A stretch of 64,000 bases of DNA, taken from the NCBI RefSeq assembly GCF_034479555.1, contig NZ_CP140151.1, forward strand, positions 2,232,001-2,296,000, in the 5' to 3' direction. Within the stretch, counting starts at the first letter, position 1. The number at the start of each line of letters is the position of its first letter. Position numbers and translations under genes: made by a program. Below, piece after piece: positions 17,536-26,891 of the stretch. Source of the stretch: Chromohalobacter canadensis (GTDB taxonomy: Bacteria; Pseudomonadota; Gammaproteobacteria; Pseudomonadales; Halomonadaceae). The notes beneath the pieces were generated by a model. It had not been told where the DNA came from. It made no database searches and saw only the letters and a program-made list of their open reading frames with translations.

Positions 17536-19020
17536 ATGACTGAACTGACCAACGCTACCCTGGCGCGTCTCGATGACGCCGTCGCCACGCCGGGCTATGA
17601 TCGCTCGCAGCTCATCCCGGGCATCGTCCATATCGGTGTGGGCGGCTTCCATCGCGCCCATCAGGCGATGTATCTCGATGCCCTGATGAATCGGGGCGAG
17701 GCGCTTGACTGGGCCATCGTCGGCGTCGGGGTCATGCCCGGCGATACACGCATGCGCGATGCCCTGGCGGCGCAGGATCATCTCTACACGCTGGTGGTCA
17801 AGCATCCCGATGGCCGCTACGAACCTCGGGTGATCGGCTCGATCGTCGATTATCTGTACGCGCCCGAGGCCCCCGATGTGGTCATCGAGACCATGAGCGA
17901 TCCGGCGATTCGCATCGTCTCGTTGACGGTGACCGAAGGCGGTTACAACGTCGATCACATCACCGGCGAGTATGATCTGACGACACCCGAGGTACGCCAA
18001 GACCTGACGACGCCTGAGGCGCCACGCACTACCTTCGGGCTGGTCGTCGCGGCACTCAAGCGACGTCGCGAGCGTGGTATCGCGCCGTTCACGGTGATGT
18101 CCTGCGACAACATCGAAGGCAATGGCGATGTCGCCCGCAAGATGTTCACCGCGCATGCCCGGGCACTGGATGATGAATTGGGTGCTTGGGTCGAGGCCGA
18201 GGTTTGCTTTCCCAATGCCATGGTCGATCGCATCACGCCGGTGACGACGCCTGATGATATTGCCGCGCTCGTCGACCGTTTTGACGTCGAGGACCAATGG
18301 CCAGTGGTTTGCGAGCCCTTTACGCAATGGGTGCTCGAGGATCGTTTCCCCGAAGGGCGACCGCCTTATGAGCGGGTCGACGTGCAGATGGTCGACGACG
18401 TCGTGCCCTATGAACTGATGAAGCTGCGCCTGCTCAACGCCAGCCATCAGGCGCTGACTTATTTCGGTTATCTGGCCGGTTACCGCTACGCCCATGAGGT
18501 ATGCCAGGATCCGCTTTTCGTCGACTTCCTGCTCGATTACATGAATCGTGAGGCCACGCCGACGCTGGCGCCAGTGCCGGGCGTGGACCTTGACGCTTAC
18601 AAGCACACCCTTATCGAGCGCTTCGCCAACCCCGAGATCAAGGACACCTTGGCGCGGCTGTGTGCGGAAAGCTCGGATCGTATTCCCAAGTGGCTGCTGC
18701 CGGTGATTCGTGAACAACTCGAGCGAGGTGGTGAGATCCAGCGTAGTGCCGCAGTGGTCGCCAGTTGGGCGCGCTATGCTGAAGGGGTCGATGAACACGG
18801 CCAACCGATCGAGATCGTCGATCGCCTCAAGGAGCGTTTGATGGCGGTTGCCGGCGACAATCGCAACTACCCAGCAGCGTTCATCGAACAGCACGCCTTG
18901 TTCGGCGACCTGGCGAAAGAGACACGTTTCCGCGACGCTTATCTCCAGGCGCTTGCCTCCTTGCATGCTGATGGAGCACGCGCGACATTGCATGCCTTGG
19001 TCGAGGGTCGTATGTCGTAA
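17536..19020 (+). CDS. mtlK: Mannitol 2-dehydrogenase (long-chain polyol dehydrogenase)
   Basis: A 494-residue polyol-specific long-chain dehydrogenase that oxidises D-mannitol to D-fructose, and D-arabitol to D-xylulose in relatives. The nucleotide-binding N-terminus includes GIVHIGVGGFHRAHQA. The catalytic lysine lies in the family motif KLRLLNASH (Lys-x5-Asn-x2-His pattern). Length matches Pseudomonas MtlD/Rhodobacter MtlK. It lies 67 bp after smoS, with xylulokinase next, which suggests that D-arabitol is one of the operon substrates. Confidence 0.94.
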   Translation: MTELTNATLARLDDAVATPGYDRSQLIPGIVHIGVGGFHRAHQAMYLDALMNRGEALDWAIVGVGVMPGDTRMRDALAAQDHLYTLVVKHPDGRYEPRVIGSIVDYLYAPEAPDVVIETMSDPAIRIVSLTVTEGGYNVDHITGEYDLTTPEVRQDLTTPEAPRTTFGLVVAALKRRRERGIAPFTVMSCDNIEGNGDVARKMFTAHARALDDELGAWVEAEVCFPNAMVDRITPVTTPDDIAALVDRFDVEDQWPVVCEPFTQWVLEDRFPEGRPPYERVDVQMVDDVVPYELMKLRLLNASHQALTYFGYLAGYRYAHEVCQDPLFVDFLLDYMNREATPTLAPVPGVDLDAYKHTLIERFANPEIKDTLARLCAESSDRIPKWLLPVIREQLERGGEIQRSAAVVASWARYAEGVDEHGQPIEIVDRLKERLMAVAGDNRNYPAAFIEQHALFGDLAKETRFRDAYLQALASLHADGARATLHALVEGRMS

Positions 19021-19046
19021 CGTGGCCAAAGATCAGATACTCGATA

Positions 19047-19063
19047 CCCCGTCATAGTCGGGG
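19047..19063 (+). other. Small intercistronic hairpin before xylB
   Basis: CCCCG (19047-19051) and CGGGG (19059-19063) flank a 7-nt loop, with no T tract. It lies between mtlK and xylB and may be an RNA-processing or stability element. Confidence 0.35.
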
Positions 19064-19089
19064 AATGCGCTGCAGCCGAAGGAGAGAGC

Positions 19090-20586
19090 ATGTACGTTGG
19101 CGTGGATTGTGGAACGCAGAGCACTAAGGTCGTGGTGGTCGATATCGAGCATGCGGCGATTCTGGGAGAGGCGAGTCGTCCGCATCATCTGATCGAAGGC
19201 GATAACGGCAAGCGCGAACAGGACGTGAGTGAGTGGGTCGCGGCCTTGACCGAGGCGTTCCATGAGGCGGTGAGTGAGGCGCGGATCGATGCGCGCGACA
19301 TCCGGGCCATCGGTGTCTCGGGACAGCAGCACGGCATGGTGGCCCTGGATGCCGACGGCCTCCCGTTGCACCCTGCGAAGCTGTGGTGCGATACCGAAAC
19401 GGCGCTTCACAACGAGGCGTTGATCGAGCAACTCGGTGGGCGCGAGGGCTGCCTGGACAAGCTGGGGGTGGTGCTTCAGACCGGCTATACGGCCTCGAAA
19501 GTCGCCTGGTTGCGCGATACGCACCCGGACGCCTACCGGCGTATCGCCACGTTGCTGTTACCCCACGATTACTTGAATTTCTGGCTGACCGGCGAGCGCG
19601 TCGCCGAGTGCGGGGATGCCTCCGGTACTGGATATTTCGATACCCGCACGCGCAGCTGGCGTCATGACGTGTTTCAAACCATGGCGCCCGAACTTTCGCC
19701 GGAGGCGGTACTGCCGCGTTTGATCGACTCGCACGCCCCAGTGGGCAGGGTACGTCCCGAAGTGGCGCGCCTGCTGGGCCTTGGCGATGACGTGCTGGTG
19801 TCCAGCGGCGGCGGCGATAACATGATGGCGGCCATCGGCACCGGCAACATCGCCCCCGGCATGGTGACCCTGAGCCTGGGCACGTCGGGGACCGTGTACG
19901 CTCATTCGGCCGAACCGATGGAGGCCGAGGACGCCCAGGTTGCCAATTTCTGCGCCAGCCACGGGGGCTGGCTACCGCTTATCTGCACCATGAACGTGAC
20001 CTCGGCGACGACCAAGGTCCGTGAGCTGTTCGGTTTCGATCTAGTGACCTTCGGAGAACGAGTGGCCAGAGCGCCGCTGGGTGCCGAGGGCGTCATGGCA
20101 TTGCCTTTTTTCAATGGCGAGCGCGTCCCGGCACTGCCGCATGCCACCGCCAGCTTCGAGGGTATGACGAGCCTCAATACGACCGCGGACAATCTGTGTC
20201 GCGCGGTAGTCGAAGGGACGACGTTCGGGCTACGCTATGGGTTCGAACGCTTGGGCGAGCTGGCATCGCAGGCCAGCCAAGTCCGTCTGGTCGGCGGTGG
20301 CGCCAAGAGTGCCGTCTGGCGCCAAATCGTTGCCGACGTCCTGGATGTCGACGTGATCTGTCCACGTATTACCGAAGCTGCCGCTCTGGGTGGGGCGATC
20401 CAGGCTGCTTGGTGCGATACCCAGACGCGTGGGCGGGGCGAGTCATTGGCGGCACTGACCGAACGGCTCGTCGAGGTGGATCTCGATACCTTGACCCGTC
20501 CGCGTGGCGAACCGGTGCGCCGTTATCAGGAACTCTACCAGCGTTACCGCCAGGCGCTGGCCGAACGCTACGACGTCGCGCCATGA
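19090..20586 (+). CDS. xylB: Xylulokinase
   Basis: A 498-residue FGGY-family kinase that phosphorylates D-xylulose to xylulose 5-phosphate. The N-terminal phosphate-binding motif is VGVDCGTQSTKVVV, GVSGQQHGMV matches xylulokinase, and the C-terminal motif is VRLVGGGAKSAVWRQI. AAGGAGAGAGC sits right before the ATG. In this operon it would act on xylulose made from arabitol, or on fructose as a side activity. The product feeds the pentose phosphate pathway, consistent with the following transaldolase. Confidence 0.95.
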   Translation: MYVGVDCGTQSTKVVVVDIEHAAILGEASRPHHLIEGDNGKREQDVSEWVAALTEAFHEAVSEARIDARDIRAIGVSGQQHGMVALDADGLPLHPAKLWCDTETALHNEALIEQLGGREGCLDKLGVVLQTGYTASKVAWLRDTHPDAYRRIATLLLPHDYLNFWLTGERVAECGDASGTGYFDTRTRSWRHDVFQTMAPELSPEAVLPRLIDSHAPVGRVRPEVARLLGLGDDVLVSSGGGDNMMAAIGTGNIAPGMVTLSLGTSGTVYAHSAEPMEAEDAQVANFCASHGGWLPLICTMNVTSATTKVRELFGFDLVTFGERVARAPLGAEGVMALPFFNGERVPALPHATASFEGMTSLNTTADNLCRAVVEGTTFGLRYGFERLGELASQASQVRLVGGGAKSAVWRQIVADVLDVDVICPRITEAAALGGAIQAAWCDTQTRGRGESLAALTERLVEVDLDTLTRPRGEPVRRYQELYQRYRQALAERYDVAP

Positions 20587-20625
20587 GACGCGACCCATGA
20601 CCCTTTTCGTTACAGGATATTTGCC

Positions 20626-21576
20626 ATGACGCAACTCGAGGCTCTCAAGCAACTTTCGATGGTGGTCGCCGATACCGGCGATCTCGAGGCGATCAAGCGC
20701 TATCAGCCGCACGATGCCACGACCAATCCTTCACTGATCCTCAAGGCTTTCGAGCTGCCCGGCTATCAAACGCTGATCGATGAGACGCTGGCGCAGGTCA
20801 AGACTGATATCGCCGATCCCCAAGACCGTGTCGACGAAGCGGTGGATCGTTTATCCGTCGCCATTGGTAGCGAGATCACGCAACTGATTCCGGGGCGCGT
20901 GTCCACGGAAGTGGCTGCCAAGCTGTCCTTCGATCGCGAGGCGAGCATCAAGAAGGCGCATCGTCTCATCGAGCTTTACGAGCAGCACGGGATCGGCCGT
21001 GAACGCGTGCTGATCAAGCTGGCCTCCACCTGGGAGGGCATCCGTGCCGCCGAGCAGCTCGAGAAAGAAGGCATTCAGTGCAACCTGACGCTGTTGTTCT
21101 CCAAGGCGCAGGCCCGTGCCTGTTTCGACGCCGGGGTGTATCTCATCTCGCCCTTCGTGGGCCGCGTCACCGACTGGTACAAGCAGAAAACCGGACAGGA
21201 GTACGCGCCGGAGGAAGATCCGGGCGTGGTGTTCGTGCGTGAGGTATGCGACATCGCCAGCCGCTACCGCTACGACACCGTGGTCATGGGCGCCAGCTTC
21301 CGTACCCAGGGCCAAATCCTGGGACTGGCCGGCTGCAACCGCCTGACCATTTCACCGGCGCTGCTCGAGGAACTCGAGAGCCAGGAAGGCGACATCGAAC
21401 GCAAGATCAGCGATGTCGGGGACGCCAGCGAGCGCCTCACGCCACTGACTGAAACCGAGTTCCGCTGGGGGCTCAATCAGGATGCCATGGCCACCGAGAA
21501 ACTCGCCGAGGGCATTCGCCGTTTCGCCGACGACCAGGCGACGCTGGAGGAGAAACTCGCTACGCGGCTGGGATAA
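20626..21576 (+). CDS. tal: Transaldolase
   Basis: A 316-residue TalB-type enzyme that moves a dihydroxyacetone unit between sedoheptulose 7-phosphate and glyceraldehyde 3-phosphate. The Schiff-base lysine lies in [34 protein letters not shown] and [14 protein letters not shown] are family motifs. It is the last gene of the polyol operon, 39 bp after xylB, and a strong hairpin terminator follows. It processes pentose and fructose phosphates produced by the operon. Confidence 0.96.
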   Translation: MTQLEALKQLSMVVADTGDLEAIKRYQPHDATTNPSLILKAFELPGYQTLIDETLAQVKTDIADPQDRVDEAVDRLSVAIGSEITQLIPGRVSTEVAAKLSFDREASIKKAHRLIELYEQHGIGRERVLIKLASTWEGIRAAEQLEKEGIQCNLTLLFSKAQARACFDAGVYLISPFVGRVTDWYKQKTGQEYAPEEDPGVVFVREVCDIASRYRYDTVVMGASFRTQGQILGLAGCNRLTISPALLEELESQEGDIERKISDVGDASERLTPLTETEFRWGLNQDAMATEKLAEGIRRFADDQATLEEKLATRLG

Positions 21577-21610
21577 TACGCGCGTAGCGCTCCACGATAC
21601 CGCGAGTAGT

Positions 21611-21648
21611 AATGCAAGAAGGCCGGCGAATGCCGGCCTTCTTGCATT
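21611..21648. terminator. Bidirectional terminator, 17-bp perfect stem
   Basis: AATGCAAGAAGGCCGGC (21611-21627) and its exact complement (21632-21648) enclose GAAT. It lies between tal (plus) and the convergent oxidoreductase (minus). The AATGC/GCATT base gives U-containing tails on both strands. Confidence 0.85.
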
Positions 21649-21674
21649 TGGACTGATGGGTGGCGGGGCTTGGC

Positions 21675-22670
21675 TTAGCCCTTCCAGACATCGGCGAGAA
21701 TTTCGTACGAACGACGGCGGTCGTCATGGTCGTAGAAATCACCGTTGATCATCAGTTCGTCGGCTTGGGTCTGCGCCAGGAAGTTCTCGAGTTCGTCGCG
21801 GATCGTATCGGGTCCGCCGACAATGGAGGCCCCCAGGTTCTGGCTGACCATGGCGCGTTCCTGAGGCGACCAGTCGAGTGCTTCGACGGGCGGCAGGGTG
21901 CGCGTGCTCTTGCCGCGGATCAGGTTGAGAAACTTCTGCTGCTGGGTGGTGGCCAGATACTGTGCGTGCGCGTCGCTGTCGGCGGCGACCAGTGGGATGC
22001 CCAGCATCACATAAGGCGCGTCCAGCACCTCTGAAGGTTGGAACATTTGCCGATAGAGCTGGATGGCTTCGAGCATGTAGCCCGGCGCGAACTGGCCGGC
22101 GAAGGCAAACGGCAGGCCGAGCTGTGCGGCGAGGCGCGCGCTGAAGTCGCTGGAGCCCAGCAACCATAGCGGTACATGCGTGCCCTGACCGGGAATCGCC
22201 TTGACGCGCTGATTGGGCAGGGCATCGCCCAGATAGCCACGTAGTTCGGCCAGGCGGTCGGGAAAGTCATTGACGCCGGCGCGCGGGTTGCGGCGCATGG
22301 CCTGCATGGTCACGCCATCGGAGCCGGGGGCGCGTCCCAGGCCGAGATCGATACGGCCCGGGTAGAGCGTTTCCAGCGTGCCGAATTGTTCGGCGACCAC
22401 GAGTGGCGGATGGTTCGGCAGCATGATGCCGCCACTGCCCACGCGGATGCGTTGCGTCTTGCTGGCGACATGGCCGATGAGCAAGGACGTGGCGGCGCTG
22501 GCGATGCCGTCGATGTTGTGGTGCTCGGCCAGCCAATAACGGTTGTAGCCCAGAGTATCGGTAAGCTGGGCGAGATCGACCGTACGTTCGAAGGTTTCGG
22601 CGGGTGTTCCGTCATGCGAGATCGGTGCGAGATCGAGCACGGACAGAGGAATCTGCGAGAGTCGGCTCAT
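21675..22670 (-). CDS. LLM-class flavin-dependent oxidoreductase (YhbW-like)
   Basis: A 331-residue bacterial-luciferase-like monooxygenase. The start at 22670 ([17 protein letters not shown]) has AGAGG 6 nt upstream. A longer frame to 22739 adds 23 residues not typical of the family. Motifs include [22 protein letters not shown], and [14 protein letters not shown] followed by MRRNP, as in YhbW. The substrate is unknown; homologues are FMN-dependent. Convergent with tal across a strong terminator; the upstream VTT gene on the same strand is 120 bp away and probably independent. Confidence 0.88.
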   Translation of the reverse strand: MSRLSQIPLSVLDLAPISHDGTPAETFERTVDLAQLTDTLGYNRYWLAEHHNIDGIASAATSLLIGHVASKTQRIRVGSGGIMLPNHPPLVVAEQFGTLETLYPGRIDLGLGRAPGSDGVTMQAMRRNPRAGVNDFPDRLAELRGYLGDALPNQRVKAIPGQGTHVPLWLLGSSDFSARLAAQLGLPFAFAGQFAPGYMLEAIQLYRQMFQPSEVLDAPYVMLGIPLVAADSDAHAQYLATTQQQKFLNLIRGKSTRTLPPVEALDWSPQERAMVSQNLGASIVGGPDTIRDELENFLAQTQADELMINGDFYDHDDRRRSYEILADVWKG

Positions 22671-22790
22671 GATGGCCTCTTGGATAGGGTGAACGTTAGC
22701 GTCCTCAATATTTCCTATCTGTGGGGGTGGCGAGGACATAACTCAAGGTTAGCCGGTACGCTCAGGGTATGGTGCATCCATGCATGGCGC

Positions 22791-23384
22791 TCATGGCATG
22801 AATTGAAGCCAGAGCCACGCGCCGAATAGTGCGATACCCAACATGCCTATGGGGCGTGCATGGCGACGCCATAGCGAGAGGGCTGCATCGCCGGCGAGAT
22901 GCACCAGCAAGGCGAGACCGAAATAACGCACGCCGCGCGCCAACGAGGCGGCCAGCAAGAAAAGTATAAATGGATAGCCACTCGAGCCGGCGGCGAGCAT
23001 GGCGATCTGAAAGGGGATGGGAATAATACCCACCGCGAGCACCGCCATAAAGCCGTCACTGGCCATGCGTGCCTGAAAGGCGGCATAGGCTTCCTGACCA
23101 CCGAACAAAGGAATGAGCGTCGTTCCCCAAGTGTTCAATGCCCAGGCCCCCAGGGTGTAGCCGATGCAGGCGGCGGCCAGGTTACCGGCCAGCGCGACGC
23201 TTGCCAGACGCCATTTGCGACGCGGCTGGGCCAGCATCCAGGGAATCAGAATGGTCTCGATAGGAATCGGAACCAGAAGGGTTTCCAGCACCGAGGCGAA
23301 AAACAAAAGCGACAAGGCGTGCCGTGAATACGAGAGACGCTCGAGCCAAGCGGTGGCGGACGCCAGGCGGGTCAGTGACGGCAT
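22791..23384 (-). CDS. YqaA-type VTT-domain inner-membrane protein
   Basis: A 197-residue membrane protein related to YqaA/DedA (VTT domain). ASVLETLLVPIPIETILIPWML near the N-terminus and ARGVRYFGLALLVHLAG near the C-terminus are characteristic. About five hydrophobic segments are visible. DedA relatives flip undecaprenyl phosphate or phospholipids, but YqaA itself has no firmly known role. There is no strong Shine-Dalgarno. It diverges from the BCCT gene across an AT-rich stretch. Confidence 0.82.
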   Translation of the reverse strand: MPSLTRLASATAWLERLSYSRHALSLLFFASVLETLLVPIPIETILIPWMLAQPRRKWRLASVALAGNLAAACIGYTLGAWALNTWGTTLIPLFGGQEAYAAFQARMASDGFMAVLAVGIIPIPFQIAMLAAGSSGYPFILFLLAASLARGVRYFGLALLVHLAGDAALSLWRRHARPIGMLGIALFGAWLWLQFMP

Positions 23385-23403
23385 AATAGGCTCTTCAAGA
23401 AAA

Positions 23404-23431
23404 TTTAATGGTTTACTTGCTTAAATATAAA
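23404..23431 (+). promoter_or_regulatory. AT-rich promoter-like stretch before the BCCT gene
   Basis: TATAAA at 23426-23431 with TTTAAT 16 bp upstream lies in a strikingly AT-rich patch within GC-rich DNA, 160 bp before the carrier gene. A promoter is plausible but the -35 is weak. Confidence 0.3.
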
Positions 23432-23592
23432 AAACGGTTATGGTCGTGCGGCTTTGGTTCTGCCATCGTTGTCGTTTGGTCTCATGTGCCTGGCTTTGGT
23501 TCCATGGGCCATTGCAGGCATGCCGAGCTCAGTGATAAGAACCCGGTAGGTGCATGAGGCACCGTATCGTCGGAGACTAAGAGGATAGCTGC

Positions 23593-25227
23593 ATGGCCAA
23601 TATTGGAAGGCAATACGTATTTATCGTCTCCGCCCTGATCGTTGCGGTTCTGGTCGCCATTGGTGCGGCTTTTCCCGAGGGCTTCGGTGAGGCGGCATCG
23701 ACGGCATTATCAGCCGTTTCACACTATTTTGGGTGGTTTTACCTGTTCTCGGTCTTCGGGTTCGTGGTGTTCCTACTGACGCTGGCCTTTAGCAAGTACG
23801 GCAAGATCCGCCTGGGGCCACAGGATAGCTCACCCTCCTACAGCTTTTTCTCGTGGATCAGCATGCTGCTGGCAGCGGGTTTTGGCGTCGGGTTGGTATT
23901 TTATGGCATGGCCGAGCCGATGACACACTTTCTCGAGCCACCTTACGGTGACATGGAAGGCGGCACCGAGGAAGCGGCACGCTATGCCATTCAATACAGC
24001 TTCTTCAATTGGGGCATTCATCAGTGGGCCGCGTTTTCCGTGGTCGGGCTGATCATCGCCTATTATCAGTTTCGCAAGGGGCAGGCGGGACTGGTGTCCA
24101 ACGTGCTCTCGACCATGACCGCCAAGCGTCCCAAGTTGCGCAAGGTGGGGCCAGCATTGGACGTGTTCGCCGTGGTCGCGACCGTGATGGGGGTGGCGAC
24201 GTCCATCGGCTTGGCAGTGTTGCAGATCAACGGTGGCCTGCACGAAGTATTCGGTGTCGAGGAAGGCGTCAAGTGGCAATTCATCATCATGGGCGCCATG
24301 TTCCTGTGTTATATGGCGTCCACCTGGTCGGGGCTGGACAAGGGAATCAAGCGCCTATCCAACCTCAACATGGTGCTGTGCTTCGCGCTGATGTTCTACG
24401 TGTTGTTCACCGGGCCGACCGTAGCCATTCTCGAGACTATCACTCTGGGCATCGGCGATTACCTACAAAACATCGTGGGGATGAGCCTGCGTATTGCGCC
24501 GTATAGCGATAACACCTGGGCGAGCAACTGGACGATTTTCTACTGGGCCTGGGTCATTGCCTGGTCGCCGTTCGTGGGGACTTTCGTGGCGCGTGTCTCG
24601 CGCGGGCGGACTATCAAGGAGTACGTGTTCGGCGTCTTGTTCGTACCGCCGCTGCTGGCTTGCCTGTGGATTGGCGTCTTCGGTGGAGCGGCGCTCAATA
24701 TGGAGTTGACCGGCGATGTCGGGCTCGCCTCGGCAACGGCTGACAACATTACCGTGGCGCTATTCCAGATGTTCAACTTGATGCCATTCTCCAACGTGTT
24801 GTCGGTCGTGGCGCTGTTCTTGATCTTCATCTTCCTGGTGACGTCCGCAGACTCGGCGACGTATATCGTCTCGCAGATGACCGATGGCGGCTCGCTGAAT
24901 CCTCCCTTGATAAAGCGGATTATCTGGGGTGTGTTGATCGCTGCGATCTGTCTGACCCTGCTGGTTGCCGGAGGCCTGAACGGGCTGCAATCCGCCGCGG
25001 TGCTGGCAGCATTGCCATTCACCTTCATTCTCTATGGCATGATTATCGTCTTGATCAAGGAGTTGCGGGCGGACCGCAAGGCAATGCTGACCTCGCTGTA
25101 CCATCGTCACGGTGAAACCCCGGTCGGCGCCGATGCCTTCGAAGCCGAAACATTGGCCGATGCCGAGCGGTATCGTCGCGCCCCGAATGTGGTCAACCGG
25201 CGTATCAATACGCGTGAAGGTGGGTAA
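23593..25227 (+). CDS. BCCT-family compatible-solute transporter
   Basis: A 544-residue secondary carrier for betaine, choline, carnitine or a related zwitterion, with twelve membrane segments. The family core includes GWFYLFSVFGFVVFL, LAAGFGVGLVFYGMAEPM, FNWGIHQWAAFSVVGL, MGVATSIGLAVLQINGGL, and the signature TIFYWAWVIAWSPFVG then FVARVSRGRTIKEY. The short hydrophilic C-terminus suggests an OpuD/BetT-short type. It is a stand-alone gene with its own terminator. In a halophile, osmotic uptake is the expected role; the exact substrate cannot be read from sequence. Confidence 0.92.
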   Translation: MANIGRQYVFIVSALIVAVLVAIGAAFPEGFGEAASTALSAVSHYFGWFYLFSVFGFVVFLLTLAFSKYGKIRLGPQDSSPSYSFFSWISMLLAAGFGVGLVFYGMAEPMTHFLEPPYGDMEGGTEEAARYAIQYSFFNWGIHQWAAFSVVGLIIAYYQFRKGQAGLVSNVLSTMTAKRPKLRKVGPALDVFAVVATVMGVATSIGLAVLQINGGLHEVFGVEEGVKWQFIIMGAMFLCYMASTWSGLDKGIKRLSNLNMVLCFALMFYVLFTGPTVAILETITLGIGDYLQNIVGMSLRIAPYSDNTWASNWTIFYWAWVIAWSPFVGTFVARVSRGRTIKEYVFGVLFVPPLLACLWIGVFGGAALNMELTGDVGLASATADNITVALFQMFNLMPFSNVLSVVALFLIFIFLVTSADSATYIVSQMTDGGSLNPPLIKRIIWGVLIAAICLTLLVAGGLNGLQSAAVLAALPFTFILYGMIIVLIKELRADRKAMLTSLYHRHGETPVGADAFEAETLADAERYRRAPNVVNRRINTREGG

Positions 25228-25249
25228 CGCCTCACATGGCGACATGTCA

Positions 25250-25273
25250 CGCCCGGCTTCGGCCGGGCGTTTT
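25250..25273 (+). terminator. Terminator of the BCCT gene
   Basis: CGCCCGGC (25250-25257), tetraloop TTCG and GCCGGGCG (25262-25269) are followed by TTTT: a perfect 8-bp stem with a stabilising UUCG loop. Confidence 0.92.
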
Positions 25274-25341
25274 ACGTTGGCGCTGGTGGAAATGCGCGCC
25301 ACCCCTTATGGTAAGCAATATTGCATGCACGGGAGTGAGGA

Positions 25342-25524
25342 ATGCCCCAAGTGGCCAAAGCAGGCAAGCGGCGACGTCAAGGCGCCACTCGACGCCGGAG
25401 AGGAGGCCCCGCGCGTTCCCGGAACAGCATCGATGATTGGCTTAATCGACTGGTGAGCATCGCCGTGTTCACCGCGTTGATCGTGGGCGTATCGGCGTTG
25501 CTGGTCACCTTGTTGTGGGGCTGA
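25342..25524 (+). CDS. Small single-pass membrane protein (60 residues)
   Basis: Sixty residues, with a very basic N-terminal half (GKRRRQGATRRRRGG) followed by one hydrophobic helix (LVSIAVFTALIVGVSALLVTLLW) reaching the C-terminus. GGAG lies 6 nt before the ATG. It is not recognised. Its stop codon directly abuts the stop of the convergent membrane-protein gene (25524 against 25525). The composition and ribosome site favour a real gene, but there is no family support. Confidence 0.5.
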   Translation: MPQVAKAGKRRRQGATRRRRGGPARSRNSIDDWLNRLVSIAVFTALIVGVSALLVTLLWG

Positions 25525-25953
25525 TCATGTTGACCGTGGTGAGACTCTCCAAAGCCCGAAGCAGCGTGCGAAGACCCAGATGCCCATGCCCCAGGCGCCA
25601 TTGACCAAAAAGCCGATGGGGAACCCGGCGAGGTTGAGGCCGCGCCCCTTGAGCGGAAAGACGATAAACAGCGCCACGAGTGTCAAGGCGATACCGCCGA
25701 ACAATACGCTTTTCCACCACAGCCCGGTCGTGACGTGGCAACGCGTGAATACCCACAACATGACGATACCCCAGACACCGCCCCAGAAGCTCGCCGATAG
25801 CCACTGAGGCACGCCCAGAGGTGGTACGGCGGTCGTGCCATAGGGGGCAAACGGCACAATGGCGTAGGCGTGCAACAAGCCCGCCATGGGCTGATGGAAG
25901 CAAAGGACGGCGAAGAAGCCAGCGATGAAGGCGAGTGGAATCCAGCGTGGCAT
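25525..25953 (-). CDS. Membrane protein of unknown function, four segments
   Basis: 142 residues from the ATG at 25953, which has AAGGAG 7 nt upstream. The reading frame stays open much further 5' but without coding character. About four hydrophobic segments are visible (LAFIAGFFAVLCF, WGGVWGIVMLWVF, SVLFGGIALTLVALFIV, FLVNGAWGMGIWVFARCFG). Gly/Trp-rich helices resemble small conserved hypothetical membrane proteins; I do not know a function. Divergent from the extensin-like gene. Confidence 0.72.
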   Translation of the reverse strand: MPRWIPLAFIAGFFAVLCFHQPMAGLLHAYAIVPFAPYGTTAVPPLGVPQWLSASFWGGVWGIVMLWVFTRCHVTTGLWWKSVLFGGIALTLVALFIVFPLKGRGLNLAGFPIGFLVNGAWGMGIWVFARCFGLWRVSPRST

Positions 25954-26079
25954 GGCGGTTCTCCTTTCGGAACGAGAGTGGCTTACAGTATCGGTCAAAT
26001 TCATAGGCTTCACAGGATGATCGTCATATGACCGCTGGCGTTCTCTACACTGAAGGCTTTGCACCTTGCCGGGAGCGCC

Positions 26080-26787
26080 ATGAAGCCGTCGCTTACCTTC
26101 CTCGCGTTGAGTTTCGCCGTGATTGCCGCCGGCATCGCTCTGGACAAGGGCGTCTGGACAGTCCCTCGGGCATGGAATCCCTTTCAGCCCTTGCATCTTG
26201 ACGATCCGTTGACCCCAGTCACGCAATGGAAGTTGCGCCAGCTCAAGGGGGATCGCGAGGCATGCCGCGATGTTCTCGACTCCGCACCTGCCGGACCCCT
26301 GAATTACACGCCATTGGCGGATTATACCCCCGTTGCTGGCTGCCCGCTTCAGAACGTGGTGCGCGTGCGCCGTGCTGGGGTCGAGTTCAATGCCAGCTTC
26401 GTGGCCAGCTGTCCGCTGGCGGTGGCCTGGTCGCTGTTCGAGCGCCAACGTCTGCAACCGGCCGCGCGGGAGGTGTTCGGTGAGCCGGTAGAGTCGGTAC
26501 GTCACTTGGGGAGCTTCGCGTGCCGCAATATCTACCATCGCGACAATGCCCGCCGTAGCGACCACGCCAGTGCGGAAGCGCTCGATGTGGCGGCCTTTCG
26601 GATAGTGGACGGACACCGGATTTCCGTGCTCGACGACTGGGAGGGCGGCGATGACGCGGCGGATTTTCTGCATCGCGTGCGCGACGGCGCCTGCGAAGTG
26701 TTCGGAACTACCCTCGGGCCGGACTACAATGCCGCGCATGCCAACCATTTCCATCTAGGCATGCGTGGTATCTCGCTGTGTCGATAA
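26080..26787 (+). CDS. Extensin-like (C-terminal) family protein
   Basis: 235 residues with an N-terminal signal/anchor (LTFLALSFAVIAAGIAL). The motifs LNYTPLADYTPVAGCPLQNVV, SCPLAVAWSLFER, FACRNIYHRDNARRSDHASAEALDVAAFR and AAHANHFHLGM are those of the bacterial extensin_C family, whose His/Asp pattern resembles LAS-type peptidoglycan peptidases. The four cysteines probably form disulfides in the periplasm. The ATG at 26080 has GGGAG 4 nt upstream; an in-frame TTG at 26059 is less likely. Substrate not established. Confidence 0.85.
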   Translation: MKPSLTFLALSFAVIAAGIALDKGVWTVPRAWNPFQPLHLDDPLTPVTQWKLRQLKGDREACRDVLDSAPAGPLNYTPLADYTPVAGCPLQNVVRVRRAGVEFNASFVASCPLAVAWSLFERQRLQPAAREVFGEPVESVRHLGSFACRNIYHRDNARRSDHASAEALDVAAFRIVDGHRISVLDDWEGGDDAADFLHRVRDGACEVFGTTLGPDYNAAHANHFHLGMRGISLCR

Positions 26788-26891
26788 GGGTGTCTTGTGA
26801 GGGGCGCCGTTCGTCCTATGCGCACCGCCTCATGGATGTGCCAAACTGAGGGACGTTATCTTCTTTGCCCGGACTACCAGGAGGCAGCCGC

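Noticed and set aside
25954..26754. Extension of the four-helix membrane gene frame on the minus strand
   Set aside because: It is antisense to the extensin-like gene; a clear AAGGAG and start lie at 25953.
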